DNA from: Acanthosepion pharaonis | Lineage: Eukaryota > Mollusca > Cephalopoda > Sepiida > Sepiidae | Direction: 5' to 3' | Length of the DNA stretch: 64,000 nt | NCBI GenBank assembly: GCA_903632075.3 | Contig: CAHIKZ030004549.1 | Coordinates: 291,001 to 355,000, forward strand | Shown here: positions 32,405 to 42,954 of the stretch, in pieces | Layout: the number at the start of each line of letters is the position of its first letter | Numbering within the stretch: position 1 is the first letter of the stretch | Made by a program: the position numbers and the translations under genes | Notes under the pieces: generated by a model | The model's input: only the letters and a program-made list of their open reading frames with translations | Databases searched by the model: none | What the model was told of the DNA's origin: nothing

Positions 32405-32882
32405 CTGAATTACCAGAAAGTTTTTAATCCAGAGATGTATATGCAATGCAATAGGTCCTGATCTGGCATCTCGTCTACAGTCATTTTCTCCCAGATGTGC
32501 TGTGGCTTCCCTCTGTCTTTTCTAAAAATATTTTCATGACAACTGCTCTCCCAAGCTACCTTCACTGGTACCCAAGAATTTAAATGTGCAACTAAGTTGG
32601 CATCTCGGTCCCACTCTTTCACTATCAAAACGGTTAAATGTAGCTGTCCCTTCTACTCCAACAGCTTCTTATCTCGCACTTCCTGACAGTGAAACTCCCT
32701 TCCTCTTACTTTCATCTCTGATAGCTATAATATTCAAATGTAATGTCAATTGACATCTTCTGATGCCTTGATCCTTGTCCTTCTCTTTATCCTTTTCTTT
32801 GAACACCCCTCTTTACTCTTGCTCCCACTCTCTCTAACCACTTGCATGCTAGTGGCACTCCTGCCTTGCTTGGGGTGATATA

Positions 32883-32914
<32 letters not shown>
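32405..32914 (+). mobile_element. LINE A 3' end, 5'-truncated
   Basis: It begins in 'RCICNAIGPDLASRLQSFSP' (near 32430), continues 'CCGFPLSFLKIFS' and on to 'KCNVN', with 'gccttgcttggggtgatata' at 32862-32881 and a 28-A tail (32886-32914). It is 5'-truncated about 60 bp further in than the 11845 copy. Confidence 0.8.
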
Positions 32915-33593
32915 CACTATATTTTACAAATATTTAAATGTTAATATCCTCACTGTTTCTTTTGTTACTTGCTTTGTTTCATGATTTGCTGTCCATTCAT
33001 TAACAACATGACAGAAGTGATGTTGTAGATGCAAGCAGCTTTTGATACTTTTTATTCCAGAAATAACAAATTCTCATCTTCTTTATCAAAGTCGAACAAG
33101 CCACTTGAAAATTCTTATCAGTACAGTTTTATGCTTCGGTTAGCACTTGGGATGAGTTTTCTTTGGGTGGATGACAGAAGAAACTTCTCTATTGAGCTTG
33201 GAATAAGAAGCCTCTTGTCTTGTAAACATGATATAAAGTACAAATGATGATAAATCCCTTGAACAGAAAAAAAAAAACAATTAAAAAAAACCTTCCTCAC
33301 AAAATATTTTACTCACCAGAAATATGAGAAACTTTAGTATCTTCATAATTTGTCAAGATTTTTTTTGTTGAGCAATTACCATTATTATTTGTCTTTCTAA
33401 TTGAACCAACATTCTCAGAGTGGATGTTAGAATCAGTTTTTTTTCTTGGTAATTGATGTCAAAATTTTTTTAAATTGACAATTATTACTACAAGAAAAAC
33501 CTGTGAAAATCACAAATAAACAGAAAGTGATGAATTCATTATTCTCTAACGCTTGTGGTTAAGTAATTTAAAAAAAAAGAAAAGAAACACACA
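32915..33593. other. No gene recognised
   Basis: AT-rich. Overlapping plus and minus frames at 33029-33300 lack motifs. Confidence 0.4.
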
Positions 33594-33602
33594 CACACAT
33601 AC

Positions 33603-33661
<59 letters not shown>
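33583..33661. repeat. (CA)n(CATA)n(TA)n compound microsatellite
   Basis: CA repeats, four CATA units, then about 22 TA dinucleotides. Confidence 0.92.
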
Positions 33662-33666
<5 letters not shown>

Positions 33667-33671
33667 TTTTT

Positions 33672-34181
33672 TTTTTTTAATTACTTAACTCCAAGCAAGG
33701 CAATAAAGCCAATAGGATGCAAAGAATAAGAATTAAGACTGAAGATAAAAAGTTGACATTGCATATAAATTTTTGAAGATCAAAATTGATTGGGAAATAA
33801 GAAGTTGGAGAAAGTTCCACAAGCAAAGAGTGCAATAGAAGAAACTGTTAACATAGAACTTACAGCTACATCTAGCCATTACACAAGGCCGTAGCAGAGA
33901 CAAATATTTGGTTGTGGTGCAAAAAAATATTTAGAATTTAGCTTTAATTTATCAAAGGCCACCAATATGGTTAGCAGCAAAAACATTTAAAACCTCCACT
34001 CCCTCAAGATTGGCCAAAATCATCTTTGAAATAATAGAGAACCATCTGTGTTAGACATGAAAGAACGTTCTATCTTCTTTTGAATGTCGACAGAAAATAC
34101 AGATTTATTAATGAAAGAAAATAATTAGTTTATTCTTTCTTTGATATAATTTTTTCTTTCTTGTACTTTAAAATAAAACCC

Positions 34182-34227
<46 letters not shown>

Positions 34228-34790
34228 TGGGGAGCCAAGCCTCTGCCTCCCAGCTGCTACAGCCTTGTTTAACTGTAAACTGATCTGCCAATCTAGTATG
34301 GTGCTTAAATTCATAACCTAGGTACAATAGAGGAAAGTTCCTCCGAACAATTACCATGAAAGTATCTATAGAAAAGCCACAGGATAGGATGATGGGAAAG
34401 AGACTGAAACAGAGATGCCAGGTCAGAACAAATAACATTGCAGATACATCTTTGGATTTTATCAATAATCTCTAAATATATAGCAGGAGTACCAGACTAG
34501 ATGGGGCAGCAATATTCAAAGCAAAGATGAATGGTAGTCTTATAAATATGTAAGATAAACAATTTTTCTTGCCAGGATCTATCACAACACAGTGAACCAA
34601 CTTTCTTAGCTGCAGACTTAGCAATTGATTCAATTTTATCTTTCCACTTTATGTCAGCTGAAAATGTCTGAGAAGGCATGAGGAGTCATTCTCTTAGAGG
34701 TTAGCATCAAACATGTTGATGGAAAGTAAAAATGGTTCTCTCAGAGTAGTTTTGCTTTTGAAGCGTTAAAATTAACAAGTTCAAATTATA
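33672..34790 (-). pseudogene. LINE A copy split by a TIR-bounded insertion
   Basis: LINE A sequence runs from a T-tract 3' end (33665-33680) to 33882, is interrupted by 33883-34268, and resumes to 34790. On minus the coding part includes 'DIKWKDKIESIAKSAAKKVG', 'RSWQEKLFILHIYKTTIHLC', 'FEYCCPIWSGTPAIYLEI' and 'IQRCICNVICSDLAS'. The upstream limit 'gttaaaattaacaag' at 34766-34780 is where the inverted-duplication arm starts at about 34791. Confidence 0.8.
33883..34268. mobile_element. 386-bp insertion with 15-bp terminal inverted repeats
   Basis: The ends are 'acaaggccgtagcag' (33883-33897) and 'ctgctacagccttgt' (34254-34268), complementary except one base. It sits inside LINE A, interrupting a stretch that is continuous in the copy at 30530-31320. 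Inside are an AATAAA-like signal (about 34171) and a run of about 41 A (34183-34223). No coding frame is present. It is either a small DNA transposon that captured an A tail or a retrocopy nested in one. Confidence 0.55.
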
Positions 34791-35403
34791 ATATAATTCA
34801 GAAATCAAAGAGTATATGTGAAAAAAAATAATTTCTGCTAATAAAGCAACATGGAGAATTTACTACTTGTACACTTTCTCCATTTGAGCCAAACTTCATC
34901 CATAGTATGTTGGAGCAGTGTGTATGTCTGCACACTTGTAAAAATTCAGATATAAATATACCTGTAAAGAAAATATAAATTAAAAAAAAAAAGAGAGGAA
35001 AACATTTTATGCCAACATGTTCTGAGGCAAGTATAGAAATTTTATTTAGTAGCCTATATTTATTCACAGAAGTAACATGGAGAAAAAAGAAAATGTTAAT
35101 TTTTCAAATTTGAATTAGAGAACATGCCAAGTATTTTAAAAACTTACTGTGTAAAAGAAAGCTAAACTATGGAGGATGCTAAGCAACATAATTTTTCAGC
35201 CTATTAGATAAAAGTGAGTTGATGTTATTATTGTCATCTTTTTTATGTAATTATTATTTACAAGAAATATGCATGAAAATTTCATGGTTTTCCTATTTTA
35301 ATATTCTGATGAATCTTAATTCTTAAGTTAATGATTAAGTAAATTTGTGCCAAGTTCTACAACAATAAAATATCTGTAGAAATTCCCCTATTGCATTGTT
35401 AAA
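34791..35403 (-). repeat. Long inverted duplication, right arm
   Basis: Reverse complement of 22843-23432. Its left end abuts truncated LINE A at the position where the LINE should continue, which suggests it inserted into, or recombined at, that LINE. Confidence 0.85.
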
Positions 35404-35729
35404 TATTTGAGCTTAACAACTTTAACAAAATATTGCAATAACGGTCATAACTGTGAATGCTAGTCGTTATTTGAAGGAGTGAAAATGAAAATATTTGAAA
35501 TTAACAACTTTTATTTTCCATTTCACTGAAACAAATGTTAAAAACCTCTGTTTTTCTTTTTCTCAAGTCACATCTCTGATATGTGTTTTGTTTATCAAAA
35601 TGGAATAGTCCATTATTTATGAGCCATTGGCAGGACATGGAAGTTGTGCCAACTAATAAAGGTGGGGACAAGAAGCATAATAATAGGATTATATTTCTTT
35701 GTATTTGGAAAAAAATTTTCATTCTGTGT
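35404..35729. other. No gene recognised
   Basis: AT-rich. The minus frame 35501-35722 shows no motif. Confidence 0.4.
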
Positions 35730-36100
35730 TAAACTTGCAATTTTTCCTGGTCATTTGAACAGGAGTAAAGGTTTATCCCTTGTTTCCTGTTTAGGATTGG
35801 GTTTTCAGTTCCTCCTAAAGTCTACTTCAATTCTACACTACTAACATCTCCGCCTGAATCTCTGACCTTTTTATTTATTATTTTTTGACACTTTTGTGCT
35901 CAATAGGAGTAGATATGTTTGTCTATCATCCTGTTCACATTCCTCCCCAATCTTTTGAACAGGAGTAGAGTTTTATCCCTTGTTTCCTTTTTAGGGTTGG
36001 ATTTCTGGTTCTTTCTCTTTTTTTATCATCTCTCGTTCTCAATAGCCCCTTGCAACTTAGTGACATTATTGCCTTGCTTGGCATGAATTGATTAAAATAA
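35730..36100 (+). mobile_element. LINE 3' UTR with internal duplication
   Basis: 'ggtttatcccttgtttcctg' (near 35768) and 'gttttatcccttgtttcctt' (near 35970) begin two copies of one 3' UTR block, about 200 bp apart. The end motif 'ttgccttgcttggcatgaat' follows at 36070-36089. Minus-strand versions lie at 9335-9500 and 54600-54810. Confidence 0.65.
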
Positions 36101-37080
36101 TTTTACTCTCCAGTTTTTCTTCAGTTGTCATTTGTCTTTCTCTCTTTTTTTATTTCATGACATACAAGGCTCAGGAGCCACTGAAGGGTTGCTGAATGAT
36201 AAGAATATAAAAGGTGGTGGTAGAAAATGAAAATAATGAGGATAAGGATAGTTACTGACCCTTGATTTTTAAGAGGTTAAGATTGTGTTATGGGAAGCAT
36301 CCCTGTGGGAGTTCTTGATGAAAAAAAGAATTTCTCCTTATAATTAGAATATGATAGAAATGAGTGGGATTCAATTCTGTGTTCAGTTAAAAATTCCCAG
36401 ATACAGAGTCTGACAGCCACGTGAAGAAAGCCAGTGGGTACAATGGCTGAAAAGTTGGTATAACAGCTAAGGGTGTTGGTTTGAACAGAATGGCAAAGAA
36501 TAATATCTTCATTTTTGTTGTTTTTATCAAGAATTTTTACCAATTTTTTCTTCAAGTTGTGCTAAGAAACTTAAAATAAAACGATAAAAGTTTAAAATTG
36601 TGTAGAAGAATAAAAATCATCTTTGAAGAAATGTTGCATTTGACCAGTCTTCAAATGTCACTTGTCTTTCGTCTTTCCAACAAGACTACAGTAACAATTC
36701 TTAAAGGGTAATTTTAAGACAAGACTGTCAGGTATGTGCCCCCCATCAGCAATCAACATAACATCGATTCCGTCATAAAAACCTGCACACAAAGACAGAT
36801 CACATCATAAAACCTGTGGTTCTTGTTAACCTCATCTCATTAAAACTTCGTGGACAAATTTCCCCAGCAAGGAAAAACACCTTTCTCTGATTTCTGTAAT
36901 CGAACCTTTCTTGGCTGTGATGCTGTATATTGACAAGCATTGCTGAAACACACCAGTTCAGACCTTACCAAGGAGCAGTTTTCTTTTATCTCTGAAATGT
37001 GAAGGCTGCTAGATGTTATTCACACTGTTTGAAGAAATGGGACTTCTACCCAAAGAGGTTGCATCCACAAAATAATGTTT
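36101..37080. other. No gene recognised
   Basis: The minus frame at 36277-36555 is open for 92 codons but matches nothing I know and is not splice-bounded. The rest is AT-rich. Confidence 0.4.
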
Positions 37081-37089
37081 GGAGTATAA

Positions 37090-37091
<2 letters not shown>

Positions 37092-37120
<29 letters not shown>
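37092..37120. repeat. (AT)n microsatellite
   Basis: AT dinucleotide run, seen directly. Confidence 0.9.
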
Positions 37121-37123
<3 letters not shown>

Positions 37124-37244
37124 CTAACTTCAATGTAAGGCCTAAATTGTGGGGAAATGGTGCTAGGGAGTCTGTTATGCCAGGCTTTTTATTTGAGAGC
37201 CTTTCTTCTTTGAACATTAACATTTAACATACTGAAATTTTCAT

Positions 37245-37660
37245 ATACACACACACACACAAGCACACAATGAATAATGTCAAGAGGATAAATTTATCTT
37301 AACCGATATGTTTCATCCTCTGATGGACTTTATCAAGGCAAATTTTATTTTGCAACAAATGTAAAAATGCCATTAGTTTTTTTTATAAAAGCTTTAAATT
37401 TAAGTTTTCATTGTCTTTATTCATATTGTCCTTACACACACACATATTTTGTTATGTTTAAAATTTTACACACACATGCATGCACACATATTTTGTTATA
37501 TCTGAAACTTTGCACACACATGTACACATGCACACACATATTTTGTTATATCTGAAACTTTACGCACACACACACGTGTGTGTGCGCGCATAACGTTTCA
37601 GATATAACAATGTGTGTGTGTGTGTGTGTGCGTAAAGTTATATATTTTGTTATATCATCT
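37245..37660. repeat. (CA)n/(TG)n array with repeated spacer and foldback
   Basis: Blocks of CA repeats alternate with 'attttgttatatctgaaact', which occurs at about 37490 and 37542 and, more diverged, near 37446 and 37635. At 37539-37611 the spacer plus CA run is followed by its own reverse complement ('gtttcagatataaca' at 37595), making a hairpin. Confidence 0.8.
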
Positions 37661-38477
37661 GAAATTTTATACACACCCTCGTATTTGATTTACAAAACAT
37701 GATAATTGTAAATGTAGATATGTAATTTGACTTGTATATAAATTTATATCTAAACATGCACACTCATTTATACACACATATACAAATATCATACCTTCAC
37801 CTCTCTCATATGTGTGTGTGGTGTGTATGACTAATAAAATGAAAAAATGTTTTAATAATGCTTTCATTTCAAGAAGGTATTTCTTCAGATGAATGAGAGT
37901 GACATTGATGGAATTGGTCTTCTATCTAAAGGTGAAACGAGAAGAGGGACAAAAATTGCAAGAAATGCCAATTACAATTTATATCAAAACATTAAAGGAG
38001 AGATGCCCAACAATTAGATTTAAATTTAGATGTCTGATGCATTTAAATTTTAAACTTAGCATCTCTTTCAGTTTTTCAACACTTTTGTTTTTTGCTTTTC
38101 TCATAATTGTTTTCTTTTTCTATTTTCTCATTCACTTTCAAACTTTTTTTCTGATCTATGGTAATGTTAATATCAGCTGTTTCCTTATAAGGAAACATTT
38201 GGCATTAATTGAAATCTTTCTCTAAAAACAATTTTTCTGGAAAATAGATTTCTCGAGTCCAGTAGCTGTTATCACTTTTCCCAATATTGATGGGAATTTC
38301 TTACTTGTTATTTTGAAGTAGTGTTGAATGTCGACATTGAATATATCATTATTTTCACTTTGAATTACATGTGATATCCATTTTAGTTGTTGACAGATGA
38401 TCTATTTCTGAACAGGTTTTTGTGCAAAGCATGATATTCATATGAAAGTCTCCCTCTAATGAGATTACATACATACA

Positions 38478-38480
<3 letters not shown>
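37661..38480. other. Unclassified; repeat shared with 53790-53950
   Basis: The 38160-38260 part, read on the minus strand, matches the plus strand at 53790-53950: 'ttttccagaaaaa', 'tttaagagaaagattt', 'caaatgtttccttata', 'gaaac', 'atattaacatta'. The 18-base palindrome 'gtttccttataaggaaac' sits at 38179-38196. The open frame at 37893-38225 has no motif. Confidence 0.5.
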
Positions 38481-38519
<39 letters not shown>

Positions 38520-38682
38520 GTGAACATTGAAAACAACACGGCCTGACGATTGCGTCTAACATGAAACAGCCTATTGCCTCTGAATGTTGACTTCAATGTT
38601 CACTTTTATATTTACATATGCGCTCTCTCTGATTTTGGGCACTTTATCCCATAAATATAGCACACCTTAAAACTATGTTTCT

Positions 38683-38718
<36 letters not shown>

Positions 38719-38725
38719 AATGTAA
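38481..38725. repeat. Microsatellite-flanked foldback
   Basis: (TG)n(AT)n at 38478-38514, then 'aaaaagtgaacattgaa' and its inverse 'ttcaatgttcacttttat' about 90 bp on, then (AT)n(CA)n at 38683-38718. The 'cccataaatatagcacacct' part recurs at 41433-41462. Confidence 0.65.
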
Positions 38726-38852
38726 TGAGAATGAAAATAATATATAAATTCTAATGCTCACAGCATTAATTCAAAAGAGGGCTCAATACCAAGAGTAGAG
38801 CAATAATTATTTATTATAATTTTTTCATGTAGACAAAAACAATTTACTCACT

Positions 38853-39106
38853 ACAAAGATTCAACTTCATTTCGGCACATTTAATTGCACCTTGACTGGT
38901 AAGAACCAAAATGGTTATAAACAATTCTGCTTGTAAGAAAGCTGCACATGGGACATCACTTCCGTTTTTTTTCTATTTGTTTGAAAAAAAAATAATATAT
39001 AAAATTTTTTTTTATATACATTTTTTTTTTTTTTTCACACAAATAGAAAAAAAGTTTGACTTTCTTCTTTAACTAAATGCACTGAAACGAAGTTGCATCT
39101 TTTTAA
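38853..39106. mobile_element. MITE-like element, 254 bp
   Basis: Terminal inverted repeats 38853-38885 and 39073-39106 share 'caacttcatttcggcacat' and its inverse with a few mismatches. Inside, 'ctatttgtttgaaaaaaaa' and 'ttttttttcacacaaatag' form a second, inner hairpin. No coding frame is present. Confidence 0.65.
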
Positions 39107-39174
39107 AGTGTTTTAATCAACATAAAAAATTTTATATATATATACCCCACCAAGTCCCCAAATATTATTTTCTA

Positions 39175-39300
39175 ACCCTGGTTTAGATATGGCACAAGGC
39201 CTAAAGCTAAAGTATAGGGCACCCAGTGAGGATAAAACTTGTTACTCAGTCATAACTAACAAGATCAACTTGCTAATCATTACACCATGTTGAAGTGCCC
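39175..39300 (-). repeat. tRNA-derived SINE, family 2
   Basis: On the minus strand 'tggtgtaatgattagcaagt' is the A box, a weak 'caagttttatcctcac' B-box region follows, then 'ggtgccctatactttagctt' and 'aggccttgtgccatatctaa'. This is the body of the copy at 5010. Confidence 0.7.
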
Positions 39301-40291
39301 AATGCATATACACATGAATACACAAGCAAATATTTTCAGGAAACTTGGGATTGGGGGGGGGTCTTTTTTTTTTTTTTTAAGAGTAATTTTCAAATAATAC
39401 TTAATAAATCAGGAAAATTTTAATGTTGGTGTAAGATGAGGTTTTTATCTTCCTAATGTAGATTTCATTATATACAGTTAGCAATCTTTTTTTGTGTGTG
39501 CATGTATAATAATGTAATGTGAAGCAGATGAAACTTTCAATAACTTGGTCACTATTTACTCATTATGACATCCGTTCAGTGAATCGCATCGGTCATCTGT
39601 TGTTGCTTGACTGAATCGAGTCGAATTCAACACCTAGAATTTCTGCTGATGCCTGCCTATGTCCAGAGGGCATTAGCTGCAGTCGGTCGCAATGGATGCT
39701 CCCTGAACTGATTCAAATCAACAATGCTTGGTCTTGATGCAAATAAAAACTTTCCCTGACGTCAAATATTACACACAATCAATACAAAGTACAAATATAT
39801 GCTTGATTGCAAATTATACCTTAGCATAAAATTGTTTATTCATATATCCTGATGATACAGAATTTGTGAAAGACTTCAGATTGTGACTATGAGGATGTAA
39901 TGGCTGCTAACTTGTTTTCTAAATATGTCTGCCTGCTTTGGCAGCAATTCAGTCAATTATTGTTCTTTCAACACTCACAGAGCCAACCTGTAACTTTATG
40001 AGTAGTCTTTACTTAGAATCTATAGGATAGAGAGCACTGTCAGGTGTGATCAACATTGAACAAATTGAACAAACCCTCAGTTACAATGATTTGTGAATTT
40101 GTACTAGATGAACAATTGCATCTACTCAATCTTGCACGATATTTAAGTCAACCCATGATATGGTTTTCAGGCATTCCTCAACAGTTCCACAGTCTTAAAT
40201 GTCTGAATTTGTTTCAATACAGAAATCTGGAGGAACTCCTAGACAAGGTAGTAAACAAAAGGACTAACTCTCCATTTAAGAATGCATATAA

Positions 40292-40294
<3 letters not shown>
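39301..40294. other. No gene recognised
   Basis: The 39540-39750 part has more GC than its surroundings. The frame at 40056-40330 stays open into an (AT)n array but starts without ATG and matches nothing known to me. Confidence 0.4.

Positions 40295-40348
<54 letters not shown>
40295..40348. repeat. (AT)n microsatellite
   Basis: About 27 AT dinucleotides, then T-rich sequence. Confidence 0.92.
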
Positions 40349-40352
<4 letters not shown>

Positions 40353-40614
40353 TTTTTTTCTTAATATAACACTTGCCATAACTTGAACCAGCACTGCGAG
40401 ACTGCGACCCTTGATTTTCTATTGCTCTGACATCAAGAACACAGCATGGGCAGAGTTAGTGTGGATTGAAGTTTTCAATGACCATCAACCATCTTGGAGT
40501 AGCATCAGCATTGACCAGCACAGAGTTAGCCTAATGAGGTCTGGACCACTTAAACATGGTTACACAACTGGGTGTAGACAGCAACAAAAGGTGTTATAAA
40601 AGAAGGCAGTCAAA

Positions 40615-40890
40615 ATTTCTGGGACAGAGATTAAAGAAATAAGGTTTTAAGAATTTGATACTCACAAGACATTAAAGGCATGAGTTTTTTTATTCAACTG
40701 TCTTTGCTTTTTACAGCTTATCAATCTGAAGGCATGGAGGACAGTTAAAAGAACAAGTAATCTATATAAATGAATGGCAAAACAACTAGTGGAGGAAATG
40801 GTGAAAAGACTCATGTTACTTAGAGCTACAAAGGATAGGAAGTTGTGGAGAGTCATAATCGCCTACATTCTGAAGGGACAAGTCATATGG
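40615..40890 (+). pseudogene. RTE-like LINE, C-terminal fragment
   Basis: It ends in 'KDRKLWRVIIAYILKGQ' at about 40828-40880. Upstream are traces of the same domain in broken frames ('RILRI' near 40655, 'WQNN' near 40775). It is more decayed than the copy at 32110. Confidence 0.5.
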
Positions 40891-41018
40891 AAGGAGTTCT
40901 TCTGCAATCTAATGATATAATCTATATAAAGTGCAGCTTATTGAAAGAGAGCAGAACTAAGGAGTTTTTCAAGAACACCAATGATCAGCTGCACATCTAA
41001 ATAGAAGTTTGAGATATA

Positions 41019-41186
41019 CAATGTAACCCGGATATAAGAGAAACCCGGATATAAGAGATTTTTCTCTGGTCCCAAATTAGAGCCTGTATTAATGTATATA
41101 AAATAGACCAAACCCGGATATAAGAGAAACCCGGATATAAGAGACTTCGTCTCCGGTCCCGTCAACTCTTATATCCGGGTTACACT
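41019..41186. mobile_element. Pogo/Tigger-like MITE, 168 bp
   Basis: Perfect 19-bp inverted repeats 'tgtaacccggatataagag' lie at 41022-41040 and 41166-41184, with TA next to both ends (41017-41018 and 41187-41188). The hendecamer 'ggatataagag' occurs twice at each end region. 'ctctggtccc' and 'ctccggtccc' mark internal subterminal repeats. TA duplication and TIR style fit a Tc1/mariner-superfamily, pogo-like MITE. It has no coding capacity. Confidence 0.7.
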
Positions 41187-41489
41187 TAAGAATAGTCAGG
41201 TTTAGAATCCACAGTTCTTTAGCATTTATTTTTTTTAAAAGGTGCAACGTAGGAAAAGTTATTCAACATTGGTTGATAATGGAGCAGATTTAAGTTCCGA
41301 AAGATAGAAATTTCCCTGTCGCAATGTTAAATGCATTTTAAATAATATATATAATATATATATATATTATTCAAGTCAACACTTGGTGGCAACAGGCTGT
41401 TTCATGCGAGGCATAACCATCTGGCCGCCAGTACTTTATCTCATAAATATAGAATACCTTAAAAATATATTTCTTCACTTATATATTTT

Positions 41490-41725
41490 GTGGCCGAGAG
41501 GTTAGGCACGTCAGCATAAATGACGGTTCCGTATAGGATGCAGGTTCGAATCCTGTCAAACGACGAATATTTTCTATGAAATTTTCTCGGACATTCAGGC
41601 CGGTAAATGTTATTTAATACTGTTTATTATAAACAGAGCATTTACTTAAAGACTGGTATCTATAAAAAAGAACGTTAAACATAAAACTGTCTTTAATAAA
41701 TAAATTGTCGCACTTTGTCCATTTC
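41490..41725 (+). repeat. SINE family 3, tRNA-Ser/Leu-like head intact
   Basis: The head shows 'gtggccgagaggttaggcac' (A box, 41490-41509) and a perfect 'ggttcgaatcc' B box at 41543-41553. The body has 'cattcaggccggtaaatgtt', 'tttattataaacagagcatt' and 'gcactttgtccatttctta'. It is the best promoter-bearing SINE in the window. The head lacks a full tRNA cloverleaf, so it is not a tRNA gene. Confidence 0.8.
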
Positions 41726-41727
41726 TT

Positions 41728-41751
41728 ATATATATATATATATATATATAA
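41728..41751. repeat. (AT)n microsatellite
   Basis: Directly follows the SINE family 3 body. Confidence 0.88.
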
Positions 41752-41950
41752 AATGATGTGTGTGTGTAGGATGTATAATAGTATCCAAAACAAAAGTGAA
41801 GATAATGAGACAAAGAAGAAAAGCTATAAATGACAAGCTTCACTGAGAATGGATGTTGCTTCCCGGTTCATCAGATTAGAATAAAAGCAAAACTGTAAGG
41901 AAAGTGCTTTGGGATCTCAGAAGATAAGAGGTGGCTATAAATGAAATTGG

Positions 41951-42229
41951 TATGATATCTACTATTCATTTTCTACTATAGTATGATATCTACTATTCAT
42001 TTTCTACTATAGTATGATATCTACTATTCATTTTCTACTATAGTATGATATCTACTATTCATTTTCTACTATAGTATGATATCTACTATTCATTTTCTAC
42101 TATAGTATGATATCTACTATTCATTTTCTACTATAGTATGATATCTACTATTCATTTTCTACTATAGTATGATATCTACTATTCATTTTCTACTATAGTA
42201 TGATATCTACTATTCATTTTCTACTATAG
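41951..42229. repeat. Perfect 31-bp minisatellite, nine copies
   Basis: The unit, starting 'tatgatatctactattcatt' and ending 'ttctactatag', is repeated exactly nine times with no substitution (31 x 9 = 279 bp). Flanks have no partial degenerate copies. Complete identity implies very recent expansion or active homogenisation. It could also be an assembly-sensitive region. Confidence 0.97.
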
Positions 42230-42954
42230 TATATTATTTACCAACTGTTGAAAGTATGAAATATGTTAACATAGAGGTTAGGAGTTAGGGTTAAAAGCAG
42301 TGAACTGGTTATGTATTAAAAATCATTAACAATTTTTTATACAAAAAAATAAAAAAAATAATTAGTGATTTTAATGTTTGTAAACTGATTTCATGTCATT
42401 TAAAAAAACAGAAAACAGGTCATCATTTTTCTTGTGTATTTTCCAGCAATAATGAGTGCCTTGTCATTTACGGTAGGTCGCAAATGCCTCTGCAGATATC
42501 ATATTATAGTAGCACCATCAAATTACCTTATCAGATCTGACAACCAGAAAGTGTCCATCTCCCTATTTGTTACTTACACACGCGCACACACACACACGTA
42601 TAAGCTTTTCTTTTTTCTTTTTTTTTTTTTTTTTCTTTGTAGGGCTTTCGATTGATTTGTTTATCTCTGATATTATGGGATACATTGGGATGCCTGGATT
42701 GCTTGTTTATTATATGGGCCATTGGTGTCTGTTGGTTTTTACATCAGACCACTTGGAGTAGATTACTCTTTTCTTCTCTTCTTTCTTATATACACACACA
42801 TTGTAAATGTTCAATTTAGAGCCCCTTTCTCTAAAGAACTTAAAATAAGTGCCTGAGGGTGACTAAATGAATATATTTAAGAAACAAAAGCTATAGATGA
42901 TGTTTTATATTGAAAAAGTTTGAACAATTTATGCTTGAGGCCATATCTTGTTGA
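42230..42954. other. No gene recognised
   Basis: AT-rich with a (CA)n and T run at 42578-42635. Confidence 0.4.

Noticed and set aside
40056..40364. 102-codon plus-strand frame
   Set aside because: It starts at TTG, ends in translated AT repeat, and the non-repeat part has no recognisable domain or splice boundary.
41490..41565. Functional tRNA gene
   Set aside because: A and B boxes are good, but the arms do not close a cloverleaf with a 7-bp acceptor stem, and the unit continues into a SINE body repeated elsewhere.
41951..42229. CRISPR array
   Set aside because: The 31-bp units are directly adjacent with no spacers between them; it is a minisatellite.
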